Source of the DNA: Tenacibaculum sp. MAR_2009_124
Lineage (GTDB): Bacteria; Bacteroidota; Bacteroidia; Flavobacteriales; Flavobacteriaceae
Assembly: GCF_900105455.1 (NCBI RefSeq)
Contig: NZ_FNSF01000008.1
Location: forward strand, 186,001 to 250,000
Direction of reading: 5' to 3'
Length of the DNA: 64,000 bases
Shown: in pieces, positions 43,472 to 50,801 of the stretch
Layout of the letters: each line of letters starts with the position of its first letter
Numbering within the stretch: the stretch's first letter is position 1
Made by a program: the position numbers and the translations under genes
Notes under the pieces: generated by a model
What the model was told of the DNA's origin: nothing
Database searches by the model: none
What the model saw: only the letters and a program-made list of their open reading frames with translations

Positions 43472-44239
43472 TTATATGTGGTAGTATGTATCAGTTATAT
43501 AAGAACCAGATAGAAACAGTGAGCCATTAGTAAAGTTTAAACTTTTGTATACACCGTTAATAGGGTCATCGACTTTAGATATAGAATCGGTAAAGGAAAT
43601 ACCAATCCCTTGCCCCACCCCTAGTATAGTTTTAACCTCTGATCTGTCTACTCCACTTCTGATTATCTTTGCCAAACAATAGGAACGTATTTCGAAGTTA
43701 GTAGGTATTCTTATACTGTCAGGAAAATTAACTACTTGTAAGTAACCTGTTGGTTGGTTGTCTGCATTTATTTGACCAAAGGTGATGTTGAAAGTTACCA
43801 TGTTACCTACCCTTACATAATGCCCATAAGCTTTACTATAGGTGTAAGCAGCTTCACCTTGCCTGTCTTTTAAAATAGGGGTAAAATTACCTTCTTCATA
43901 AAACCTATTAGGTAATCCTCCATTTCCCGATGTTTCATTAATAATTTCAAAAAAATTAAATTTCCTATTTGAATAGGTAATGCCAAACGCTACTGCTCCA
44001 GTTGGGTAAATGAAGTCCTCTGTCAAAATTTTATCAGAACCTTTATCGGTTGACTTCACTTCTCTCCAGATATAATCTTTGTGGGTTTCCACGCAACGAA
44101 CCGACATATCCTCGTGATATTTAAATGCATTTACAGCAATATTCTGTCTCATTTTAGCGAGAGATAAAAAGAATGTTTTACCATCAAGTGGATACTGGCC
44201 TGCTGCCTCCAATGAACTTCCTAATTGTACCTTACTCAT
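43472..44239 (-). CDS. tail fibre/appendage protein
   Basis: 255 residues. GNFTPILKDRQGEAAYTYSKAYGHYVRVGNMVTFNITFGQ reads as the beta-helical or beta-sandwich receptor-binding segment common to phage tail fibres ('GTFTPTL.......Y....G.Y.R.G..V...'). It overlaps the upstream Ig-domain gene by 8 bases. Likely host recognition. Confidence 0.6.
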   Translation of the reverse strand: MSKVQLGSSLEAAGQYPLDGKTFFLSLAKMRQNIAVNAFKYHEDMSVRCVETHKDYIWREVKSTDKGSDKILTEDFIYPTGAVAFGITYSNRKFNFFEIINETSGNGGLPNRFYEEGNFTPILKDRQGEAAYTYSKAYGHYVRVGNMVTFNITFGQINADNQPTGYLQVVNFPDSIRIPTNFEIRSYCLAKIIRSGVDRSEVKTILGVGQGIGISFTDSISKVDDPINGVYKSLNFTNGSLFLSGSYITDTYYHI

Positions 44240-44999
44240 TCCTAACTTTTAAAAGTTTATAAAATAATTGAGATGGAGATATATAATCTTTACTTACGAA
44301 ATACAGAGTTTGATTTAAAGCATCGTATGAACTACTAAACACCTCTGTTGTCACGTCAGTATTAAAGAAGTTAAAGATTCTTATTGTGTTACCTGGTGTT
44401 AAGTTTTTTATTACAAATCCATACCTCGCAACATTAGAAAAAGGAAAATCCTTACCCGCTAACATTGAGTCTTCAGTATGACTCATTCCATTTGTAGATA
44501 AAAATAAATCAGTAATTTCTGTAATATTCGTGATGTCCTTTGAGATTTCAGAAAACTGGAAACTATAATATTCCATTTTAGGCACAATCGCTACATCGGT
44601 AACATTAATATTAACCGTTCCTGAACTCTCATTGCCATTCGCATCTATAATATTATACCCGAATTGATCACTTCCTACAAAATCAACATCTGGAACATAA
44701 GTAAAAGTTCCATCGTTATTGAACGTTAGAGATCCATTACTTGTTATTATAGATTGATTGAAAGTGTTTTCTCCAACACCAAACAAATCATTTAATGAAA
44801 CATTTTCGTTTAGTGTTTCGTTCATGTTTATTGTAAAGTTATCATCATATGCTGTTGGCGTATCATCTTCACATAAACCGCAAAAACTCTCAACTAAAAA
44901 ATTAACATTTTTTCCTGTTTTCGCATCGATTCCAAATACAAAATCACCCTTTTCTGGGGTCTTAATTGGATATATTTTTAAGTTTTTTGTCTTTGCCAT
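44232..44999 (-). CDS. tail adhesin with cadherin/Ig-like domain
   Basis: 255 residues. Residues about 46-125 form a VCBS/cadherin-like Ig fold: DDNFTINMNETLNENVSLNDLFG, SLTFNNDGTFTYVPDVDFVGSDQF and YNIIDANGNESSGTVNINVTDV. The C-terminal 130 residues are of unknown fold. Such domains on phage tails bind surface glycans. First gene of the leftward tail-lysis-packaging operon behind a TATTTTTG promoter. Confidence 0.68.
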   Translation of the reverse strand: MAKTKNLKIYPIKTPEKGDFVFGIDAKTGKNVNFLVESFCGLCEDDTPTAYDDNFTINMNETLNENVSLNDLFGVGENTFNQSIITSNGSLTFNNDGTFTYVPDVDFVGSDQFGYNIIDANGNESSGTVNINVTDVAIVPKMEYYSFQFSEISKDITNITEITDLFLSTNGMSHTEDSMLAGKDFPFSNVARYGFVIKNLTPGNTIRIFNFFNTDVTTEVFSSSYDALNQTLYFVSKDYISPSQLFYKLLKVRNE

Positions 45000-45021
45000 A
45001 GAGTAACTTTATCTATCTAAA

Positions 45022-45029
45022 CAAAAATA
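45022..45029 (-). promoter_or_regulatory. leftward late promoter -7 element
   Basis: TATTTTTG on the minus strand, 22 bases before the ATG at 44999. It diverges from the rightward element at 45083. No TTG at ideal spacing is visible, so an activator may be needed. Confidence 0.5.
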
Positions 45030-45082
45030 TAAAATATTTTTATAATTCTATTCCATTTTAATACTTATTTAATTCTTATAAG

Positions 45083-45090
45083 TATATTTG
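45083..45090 (+). promoter_or_regulatory. rightward -7 element, near-leaderless
   Basis: TATATTTG only 4 bases before ATG 45095, implying a transcript that starts at or within the start codon. AATACTTATTTAATTCTTA upstream closely resembles AATACTTTTTTAATTCTTA on the minus strand near 35.1 kb. Confidence 0.5.
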
Positions 45091-45094
45091 AGCC

Positions 45095-45652
45095 ATGAGT
45101 GTAAGAAAAGAATTAGATAAAGAAGCTCAGAAACTGTTAAAAGGCACGCATATTAATCCTGTTTATGCAAATGATAACGACCATTACTCAAAGAAAAGGT
45201 TTGCTTATATCTATCAAGGATTTGACTTCTTAGAAAACTTATATGTGATAAGAACATATATTCAAAAGAGATATAGTTTAGATAGGCATATTTTGGAAAT
45301 ACTTCTAAAATTGATGGGAATGAAAATATTTACCCGTGCTCAATATTCTGAAATATCCAAAAGCTTCACTTATTCAAGATGGGACTCTATATTGAATAGC
45401 GGCTATTTAAACATATTAATGGATCATTATAACGTTGAAGAAAGAATTTACACCTTAAACCCAAAAGGAAGGAACATCGTGATTAAGTTCTATAAGTATC
45501 TATCCGGAGAGGAAAAAATTCCAGAAGATAGTGTTCATAATCCAATGGCAAATAAAAAGACACAAAAACCCTTTGATAAAAAGAAAATGGATGCTATTAA
45601 AAAGTTAAATCAACTTGATGTTTCAGAACATAAGAAGTCTTTATTCACTTAA
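45095..45652 (+). CDS. winged-helix (MarR-like) regulator
   Basis: 185 residues. HILEILLKLMGMKIFTRAQYSEI, followed by WDSILNSGYLNILMDH and a wing YNVEERIYTLNPKGRNIVIKFYKYL, is a MarR-like winged helix. It is the only rightward gene between two leftward operons, and its promoter is divergent from the tail-operon promoter, so it may control the late genes. It converges with the peptidase gene (12-base overlap). Confidence 0.6.
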   Translation: MSVRKELDKEAQKLLKGTHINPVYANDNDHYSKKRFAYIYQGFDFLENLYVIRTYIQKRYSLDRHILEILLKLMGMKIFTRAQYSEISKSFTYSRWDSILNSGYLNILMDHYNVEERIYTLNPKGRNIVIKFYKYLSGEEKIPEDSVHNPMANKKTQKPFDKKKMDAIKKLNQLDVSEHKKSLFT

Positions 45653-46051
45653 AGCATGAGCAAAGGCTTCTGTTGTTTTTTTAGCAAAGTAAAAACCATA
45701 AGCAATATCCATGAGATACTCCAGCAAATAAGCTTGAGGTTCATCGTTATTTAAATCAGCTTTTATACCTCTATTTTCAAAGATAAAGTTTGTTATATGG
45801 AAGCACTCATGTGCCACTGAACCCACAGTAAAATCCAATTTAGTTTTAGAATTACAGACTATAAGGTAATAAGTCTGAGTACTTCCATCATCAAGCTTTT
45901 TGTAATTTTCATAAGCTGACGCAAAAGGTTCTCTTTTTGCATCAAGCTTATGTCTTTCATTTATCTTACCAATATCATTGGAATCAATAAAAACAATGGT
46001 TCCATGATAAATTGGTAACTCTATTTCCTTTTCTTCATAAAATAACTCCAT
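45641..46051 (-). CDS. HExxH metallopeptidase-like phage protein
   Basis: 136 residues. H81-E82-C-F-H85 in VGSVAHECFHITNF gives a zinc-binding HExxH. NDEPQAYLLEYLMDIAYGF further on supplies a conserved Glu and helix, as in small phage SprT/ImmA-like zinc peptidases. Possible prohead protease-like or anti-host role; substrate unknown. Start overlaps the GroES stop by one base. Confidence 0.65.
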   Translation of the reverse strand: MELFYEEKEIELPIYHGTIVFIDSNDIGKINERHKLDAKREPFASAYENYKKLDDGSTQTYYLIVCNSKTKLDFTVGSVAHECFHITNFIFENRGIKADLNNDEPQAYLLEYLMDIAYGFYFAKKTTEAFAHALSE

Positions 46052-46299
46052 TACAACACAGCTATTAAACCAGTACTTTCTTGAAAAACCAAACCTTTGA
46101 CATCTTTATATTCGAAGGGAATACCTGTATTTGAATAATACTTAACCATGTCTCCTTTCTTTACAACCTGGCATTTAACTCCTACCTCCAATACTTCGCC
46201 TAATTGCTTATTTTTTTCCGACTCGGGTAATATGATTCCGTTTTTATTGTTTTCAGTTTTTATCGGTTTAACTAACACTCTTTCTCCTAAAAGTTTCAT
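46051..46299 (-). CDS. GroES-like co-chaperonin
   Basis: 82 residues. LLGERVLVKPIKTENNKNGIILPESEKNKQLGEVLEVG ... VKKGDMVKYYSN is a clear Hsp10/GroES barrel with the mobile-loop position (about 15-28). Slightly shorter than bacterial GroES (about 92). Phage GroES-like proteins (e.g. T4 gp31) adapt the host GroEL for folding of the capsid protein. Here it lies in a leftward accessory operon. Confidence 0.85.
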   Translation of the reverse strand: MKLLGERVLVKPIKTENNKNGIILPESEKNKQLGEVLEVGVKCQVVKKGDMVKYYSNTGIPFEYKDVKGLVFQESTGLIAVL

Positions 46300-46300
46300 C

Positions 46301-46654
46301 TTAATATTGTTTTTCTAAATTAGTATTTACTTTGGGTTCGAAAAAAAATCCAATGCATTTAATGGGGAAATTATTAATGTCATTTATTTCTACTTCATCA
46401 TCATCGAAATGCATATCAAAGTCCTTTAAATATTGATATTTTGGATTGAAATTGGTAAACACCACCTTGTCTCTGTTAATACCAAGCTTATCCGTTACCT
46501 CAAATAAGTCTTCGTTTGAAAAGTTTAATCCTTGCATCTTCTCTCTTCTCGAAGTGGTAACAGAAACATCGACCCCTTTTGAAATAAACTTTAAGGCTAA
46601 TTCCTGCATTTCAGGTTCGGATAATGTACTATCAAAATCAAAGGATATTTTCAT
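46301..46654 (-). CDS. HAD-like phosphatase
   Basis: 117 residues. D6-x-D8 in ISFDFDSTLSE is the HAD nucleophile motif I. TTSRR marks motif II, and HFDDDEVEINDI the distal acidic motif. Small size and lack of a cap domain suggest a phage 5'-nucleotidase or polynucleotide phosphatase-like role. Coupled to the RuvC-like gene by an ATGA-type overlap (46651-46654). Confidence 0.7.
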   Translation of the reverse strand: MKISFDFDSTLSEPEMQELALKFISKGVDVSVTTSRREKMQGLNFSNEDLFEVTDKLGINRDKVVFTNFNPKYQYLKDFDMHFDDDEVEINDINNFPIKCIGFFFEPKVNTNLEKQY

Positions 46655-47085
46655 CTTATTCCATGTATTAACATATATGCGTCTCGCTGTTCTTGATTAC
46701 TTCGTTTAATCCCCGTAATTCTTTTAAAGAACTCGCTATTTATTTTGGATGTTTTCGGCTTAATTATTTTATACGGTAGCTTTAAAAACCTAACCATTTC
46801 AACAATCTTCTTTCCTGTTTCAAGATTAGCTCCAGTTCGCTTTCCTATTTCTGCGTTAACCGCAGCAGAACCATTTTTCTTTTTATGCCAATTACTTTTA
46901 TTCAACCATCCAGCCTCAACAACAATCAAAATCTCTTCTGAGGTTTTCTTAACTCTATCTCTTTTCTCACTTAGAAACTCAAACAAGTCAAAGAAAGAAA
47001 GGTTAGATAGCTCAATATGATCTTTAATCTTGAACGCTACACCACTTTTCTCTACATCTGGATCAATTCCGATTAAAATGTGCAT
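46651..47085 (-). CDS. RuvC-like Holliday junction resolvase
   Basis: 144 residues. LIGIDPDVEKSG (D8), IVVEAGW (E57), then a Lys-rich K..KTSKINSEFFKRITG and QRDAYMLI (D135) reproduce the acidic catalytic set of RuvC-fold resolvases. It probably resolves branched replication or recombination intermediates before packaging. Overlaps HNH (upstream) and HAD (downstream) genes. Confidence 0.78.
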   Translation of the reverse strand: MHILIGIDPDVEKSGVAFKIKDHIELSNLSFFDLFEFLSEKRDRVKKTSEEILIVVEAGWLNKSNWHKKKNGSAAVNAEIGKRTGANLETGKKIVEMVRFLKLPYKIIKPKTSKINSEFFKRITGIKRSNQEQRDAYMLIHGIR

Positions 47086-47414
47086 TGGTCTTTTAAAGCT
47101 GTTAAATTTTCGTACTTCTCTATTTGATCTTTAATCCATATCCTGTTATGCTTTATTCTGCATAATTGCAATACTCTTCTATGAATTCGAAATAAAATAG
47201 GTATTAAATAAATCCTATCTCCATACTTTTCATGGCAGTCTCGGCATATTGCCATTATATTCTCAATCTGATCTAATCCTTCAGGATGTTTCTTCCTAGT
47301 TAAAATATGATGAATATCAGTAGCTCTAACCTTTTCCGTACATGTTTCGCATTGACAAAAATCGGATTCATCCAAGCGAAATGCTTTTAAATAAACTTTA
47401 GTGTAACTCTGCAT
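47073..47414 (-). CDS. HNH endonuclease
   Basis: 113 residues. CQCETC (C20, C22, C25), DIHHILTRKKHPEG (H35-H36), N52 in ENIMAICRDCH and C57/C60-H61 give the HNH core with zinc-binding cysteines. Phage HNH proteins near packaging genes assist terminase cleavage. This one is in the accessory operon instead and overlaps the RuvC-like gene by 13 bases. Confidence 0.8.
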   Translation of the reverse strand: MQSYTKVYLKAFRLDESDFCQCETCTEKVRATDIHHILTRKKHPEGLDQIENIMAICRDCHEKYGDRIYLIPILFRIHRRVLQLCRIKHNRIWIKDQIEKYENLTALKDQCTF

Positions 47415-47568
47415 CTGTCGCCTCCCTTAAAAACAAATAGAACTCATTTGTTGTATCTCCTCCACATTTCATACACCTATACTTTCCCCCGATTATAGGA
47501 TATACTTTCACTCGACAACAAAGAGTTCTAAATGATTCTGCTAAACTGCATATAGTAGGTTTAGCCAT
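47398..47568 (-). CDS. 56-residue zinc-ribbon-like peptide
   Basis: MAKPTICSLAESFRTLCCRV..YRCMKCGGDTTNEF..; CC and CMKC pairs suggest one zinc knuckle. It overlaps the start of the HNH gene by 17 bases and begins 5 bases after the Tad2-like stop, so it belongs to the operon. Not otherwise recognised. Confidence 0.5.
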   Translation of the reverse strand: MAKPTICSLAESFRTLCCRVKVYPIIGGKYRCMKCGGDTTNEFYLFLREATDAELH

Positions 47569-47572
47569 CTGT

Positions 47573-47935
47573 CTAATCTAATATCATCCAATCTTCACTG
47601 AGTAAATCTGAAGGTGAGGCCAACCATCCATAAATATTGTTGTCAGGATAAACCATTGCTAACTGATTTTGATATCTTATATCTGCATCTCCCTTCAAAT
47701 CTTTACTCATTGAATCGAATCTTCTCGAAAACGCCTCTTTAACAGTTTCAGGCAAAGAAGACATCTTTGGTACAAATTCAGCTGGAACAGAAGAAGGTAC
47801 TTGCATAAAAACAAACATTCCTTTACCATTCCATCCTCTTCTTTGGATTCTCTTTCCTTCTTTTAAAGCTTTAACAGCCTCTCCGAAATCAACTAAACTT
47901 CGCCCTGTACCAACTGTACTTGTGTTATTATCCAT
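47573..47935 (-). CDS. DUF2829/Tad2-like protein (candidate anti-Thoeris)
   Basis: 120 residues. DFGEAVKALKEGKRIQRRGWNGKGMFVFMQ near the N-terminus and NNIYGWLASPSDLLSEDWMILD at the end are the hallmarks of DUF2829, the family of Tad2, which binds and sequesters the cyclic-ADP-ribose-like signal of Thoeris defence. A middle insertion (about residues 48-80) is longer than in the shortest Tad2 proteins. Family membership is clear by pattern; anti-Thoeris activity for this member is inferred. Confidence 0.78.
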   Translation of the reverse strand: MDNNTSTVGTGRSLVDFGEAVKALKEGKRIQRRGWNGKGMFVFMQVPSSVPAEFVPKMSSLPETVKEAFSRRFDSMSKDLKGDADIRYQNQLAMVYPDNNIYGWLASPSDLLSEDWMILD

Positions 47936-47940
47936 AAATT

Positions 47941-48294
47941 CTAAGTATTAATTTTCTTTAATTCAATTGGGAAATCTTCTTGAAACTTCCTTGGGTCTTT
48001 TATGTAAGCCTCGCGTAATCGATTCATCATTACAAAATCAACTAAATTCAATTTCGCTATCTTCTCAATGAACTCCTCGGTCTCTCTGAATAGATTTGTA
48101 GCTAATTCAGGATTCGATTCGTATACGCCATCCACTTGCCTTACAAAAGGCTCTAACATCTTTTGAAAATTATTACCTGCTTTCTTAATATTTTGCTTAT
48201 AAAGATTAGTTCCTTTCATATCGTCAATAGCCTCGCTCAAAAGCGCGCTCAACATAACAACCTTTAGACCATCAACTATTACATCTTTTCCCAT
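47941..48294 (-). CDS. helical unknown protein
   Basis: 117 residues from ATG 48294, which overlaps the upstream stop as TAATG; a GTG/ATG 36 bases earlier is less likely. Entirely helical (VVMLSALLSEAIDDMKGT, FRETEEFIEKIAKLNLVDFVMMNRL). No function recognised. Second gene of the accessory operon. Confidence 0.5.
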   Translation of the reverse strand: MGKDVIVDGLKVVMLSALLSEAIDDMKGTNLYKQNIKKAGNNFQKMLEPFVRQVDGVYESNPELATNLFRETEEFIEKIAKLNLVDFVMMNRLREAYIKDPRKFQEDFPIELKKINT

Positions 48295-48599
48295 TACACT
48301 AATTCTTTTTCTTTTAGTAATTCTTCCCACAGATCACTTATAGATCCTCTTTCGAAATTATGATCGAAACAATACTGTTGAATTTTACAACCCTCATTCG
48401 ATGGAGGAAACTGAGAATGCAGAAGTTTAAAAATTTGATTCGTTAATCTACTATTATCATAAGGACCAACTAACAAGTCTTCTAATTCGTATTGGGCTTT
48501 TAAATTAACCTCTATAGATTCAGTCTTATTCTTGTCGTAGTCAAGTTGACCTTTAATCGCTTCTATTGTTTCAATGAATTGTTTTTTAGTAAACTTCAT
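48294..48599 (-). CDS. unknown protein, first gene of accessory operon
   Basis: 101 residues from ATG 48599 (MKFTKKQFIETIEAIKGQL). An in-frame upstream extension to 48674 is rejected because it would lie in the folded leader. Helical N-terminus, two cysteines in GCKIQQYCFDH. It follows a leader of about 190 nt. Confidence 0.5.
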   Translation of the reverse strand: MKFTKKQFIETIEAIKGQLDYDKNKTESIEVNLKAQYELEDLLVGPYDNSRLTNQIFKLLHSQFPPSNEGCKIQQYCFDHNFERGSISDLWEELLKEKELV

Positions 48600-48790
48600 T
48601 TTATTGTTTTTCCAGTTAAATGTTGTTTCTTTCCCACAACCAAAGTCAGTCTTACAGTTATTCTCTAAAGGCAATTGATATGAAGGTAAAAAAGTAAACC
48701 TTCCGACTCAACCTTTAACAATACTCCTGTGAGTACATAACTGATAGCAACCTTGCCGACAAGCAAAGAGTAATATCTGAGTCGAACTAC
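48600..48790 (-). promoter_or_regulatory. multi-hairpin 5' leader of accessory operon
   Basis: On the minus strand: GAGT AGTTCG ACTC, CTTG TCGG CAAG, TACTC ACAG GAGTA and GAAGGT ... ACCTTC hairpins in series between the promoter at 48795 and ATG 48599. The last stem encloses TTTACTTTTTT. The arrangement suggests an attenuator, riboswitch-like leader or stable leader RNA. No known riboswitch consensus recognised. Confidence 0.45.
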
Positions 48791-48794
48791 TCAA

Positions 48795-48802
48795 CAAATA
48801 TA
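48795..48802 (-). promoter_or_regulatory. leftward promoter -7 element
   Basis: TATATTTG on the minus strand, upstream of the folded leader. Flanked upstream by two AATCTATTCT copies (plus strand AGAATAGATT at 48810-48832). No TTG at ideal spacing. Confidence 0.55.
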
Positions 48803-49107
48803 GAATAAAAAAAGAATAGATTTAGAATAGATTATAGATAATTAAATAAATTTAACTTTTAACAAAGGTTCAAATACAATTCTAAAAGACTTCTAATAAA
48901 GTTGTATCCACACGGTGAAGAAAGTAGAATAACTCGTTAATTACCAGCAACTTAAAAATTAAACTCTTTATCTAATTCTAAAGCTCCTTTCCAATAAATA
49001 AAAAATGATCTATGTGAGTATCTTTGGGAGTGTGTGGGGCGCTACAAATAAAAGGGCTGTTTCAGGAAACGGATTTCTAAAGGGTATGGGGGTGCTATTT
49101 GTGTTGT

Positions 49108-49182
49108 GATCCTATATGTTTTTTGACTTTTATGCTTTACCCTATTACGGGCATTAGCTCGGGTTCGACTCCCTATAGGATT
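49108..49182 (+). ncRNA. tRNA-like element lacking a canonical D-arm
   Basis: 75 bases. The 5' GATCCTA pairs with 3' TAGGATT (one G-U), and the T-arm CGGGTTCGACTCCC carries the invariant GGTTCGA core. Between them 42 bases contain CTATTAC as a possible anticodon loop (with weak stem TTACC/GGGCA) but no D-arm consensus. Size and acceptor pairing fit a tRNA or a degenerate copy. It could be a decayed phage tRNA or a captured tRNA 3' part. Confidence 0.4.
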
Positions 49183-49921
49183 CACTATTATTTTTCTAAA
49201 GCCTTGTTTTTACTGGGGAAACTTATTTTAAGGATTCCATTTTGACAACCATTTGTACAATTGCTATTAGTTTTCTATTCTGAAAGTTCAGTTATACAAA
49301 TATTCTTTTTTTATCTGCGAGTAACTGCGCGATACTCTTTTTTAAATTTGGTTTGTTGCATAGATAAAACCTTCGGTTGATTCTTTTTTTTGTTTGGTTG
49401 TATGTGTTGTATTAGTGCTATGTAGTGTTGTAATAGTTCTATGTAGTTATAGAGAGTTGTTGCTATTGGTTGTTTGGTTTAATAGTTGTTTGTTCCTTAT
49501 GTTTCCCCTTGGTTTATTCTTTGGTTGTTTCTTCTATGGCTGATTGTTTAGTGAAGAGTTTTTTTATTTATCCTGTCCGTTTGTTTTTGTAGTGTTGATT
49601 CTTTTATATTACAGCTATTCTTTTTTTATACTTTCTTTTTATTTACAAGGGTTTAGAGTGTTTATTGTATTTGGTTTTTGTCTGCCTTAACACTATTCTT
49701 TTCTATTGTAGTTCTATTTAGTCTTTGTATTAGTTCCTTTGATTTGTTTTTAAGTGCTTCTAAGCTCGTTTCTTTGGCTTACACGTACATTTCCCTTCTC
49801 TTTTTATAATTATTCAATTCTCAGCGCCCTGATAAAGCCAAAACTCTATTCTAAATAACTTATTTCTATCTTTTTTTTATTCAAAATAGATAATTCATAT
49901 TTAAAAAGTATAGATTAAGTA

Positions 49922-49951
49922 TTGTTTTAGAATAATAATGCTGTATATTTG
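49922..49951 (+). promoter_or_regulatory. rightward promoter of the small-gene block
   Basis: TTG (49922-49924), 19 bp, TATATTTG (49944-49951): an excellent Bacteroidota promoter. The transcript would begin about CAAAAGAACAGTAAAAGAATAG and reach the first gene at 49983. ATAGCAAAAGAACA also occurs at 21592. Confidence 0.75.
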
Positions 49952-49982
49952 TATAGCAAAAGAACAGTAAAAGAATAGACTT

Positions 49983-50114
49983 ATGAAGGACAAAGAATTT
50001 AACCAACTATGGAACGAAATAGAAAAAGATTTACCTATTACAAAGTTTGAGGCTTCTATAATCTTTGAACGAGGTTACAAAGCTTGCGAAGTAGTAAATA
50101 ACTTGGATAATTAA
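49983..50114 (+). CDS. 43-residue unknown protein
   Basis: MKDKEFNQLWNEIEKDLPITKFEASIIFERGYKACE..; helical. First gene after the strong promoter and 7 bases before the next ATG, which supports it despite its length. No function recognised. Confidence 0.5.
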   Translation: MKDKEFNQLWNEIEKDLPITKFEASIIFERGYKACEVVNNLDN

Positions 50115-50121
50115 CTCACTT

Positions 50122-50328
50122 ATGGACACTATTAATAAATACAAAGCTAATTATATAGGGATTTCAAAAACCGTTTACGCTTGGAATTTAGGACAAGCCT
50201 TTCAAGAAGCTGAAATTTGGGGAAGCGAAAAAGGATTAACTCTTTTATCAATTACAGATTTAGAACAGACAATCACAGAAAATAAGTGTCCTTACTTCGG
50301 AATATATCAACAATTCGACAACAATTAA
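50122..50328 (+). CDS. 68-residue unknown protein
   Basis: Alpha/beta pattern (NKYKANYIGISKTVYAWNLGQAFQEAEIWGSEKGLTLLSI) resembling small phage proteins of the 'xYxVxxxxxxxAxxxAxxxGxxLxSI' type with unknown role. Closely spaced in the rightward operon. Confidence 0.5.
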   Translation: MDTINKYKANYIGISKTVYAWNLGQAFQEAEIWGSEKGLTLLSITDLEQTITENKCPYFGIYQQFDNN

Positions 50329-50340
50329 AACAATCAACTC

Positions 50341-50649
50341 ATGTGCTTAAACAATATTAATTATCAGGAATTCAAAGCAATAAACACAAAAAAAAGAAAT
50401 GATTCAGAACTGCATATTTACATGCAATGGTTAAGGAAAACCTTACAAATCCTATACAAAAGAGAGGGGTTTGTTTATGACATGTTTAAGACAGAATTTA
50501 CAATACAAGAGGCTCACGTATTCTATAAGTATAATGAAATACTTGAAGAACAACTTAACGAAGCTCAACTAAAAATAAATGAATTGATTTTAAAAGCATT
50601 TGAAAAGGCTAAAAAAGAACACGAAGAGAAAATAAATAAAATCTATTAA
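50341..50649 (+). CDS. 102-residue helical protein
   Basis: Almost entirely helical with a charged C-terminal coiled coil (EILEEQLNEAQLKINELILKAFEKAKKE). No family recognised. Confidence 0.5.
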   Translation: MCLNNINYQEFKAINTKKRNDSELHIYMQWLRKTLQILYKREGFVYDMFKTEFTIQEAHVFYKYNEILEEQLNEAQLKINELILKAFEKAKKEHEEKINKIY

Positions 50650-50682
50650 CCAATTAACAACAACAAACAAAAATTTTTAATC

Positions 50683-50781
50683 ATGAGAAAAACCGCAAAA
50701 TTTATCAGAAAACAATTAGTAAAGTTATCAGCGTTATTAGCAGAATTCGGAAAAGGTGCAGGATATGCACTTAGTCATTAA
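50683..50781 (+). CDS. 32-residue basic amphipathic peptide
   Basis: MRKTAKFIRKQLVKLSALLAEFGKGAGYALSH: a cationic amphipathic helix, GxG turn at the end. Very short; supported only by ATG placement, leader and conserved operon spacing. Could act at the membrane. Confidence 0.35.
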   Translation: MRKTAKFIRKQLVKLSALLAEFGKGAGYALSH

Positions 50782-50801
50782 TAAATCAAAATTAAATCAG
50801 A

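Larger units (their letters stand above)
48603..49982. other. 1.4-kb region without genes between divergent blocks
   Basis: Contains the folded leader (48600-48790), AGAATAGATT repeats (about 48810-48840), a hairpin-bearing stretch (ACAAATA ... GTTTC AG GAAAC ... TATTTGT, about 49040-49100), the tRNA-like element, and a T/G-rich stretch (49190-49870). That stretch's minus strand has the A-rich composition of coding DNA, but every frame is broken by TAA stops. A small remnant frame on the minus strand ends in KFKKEYRAVTRR. The region may hold the replication origin and decayed genes. Confidence 0.5.
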
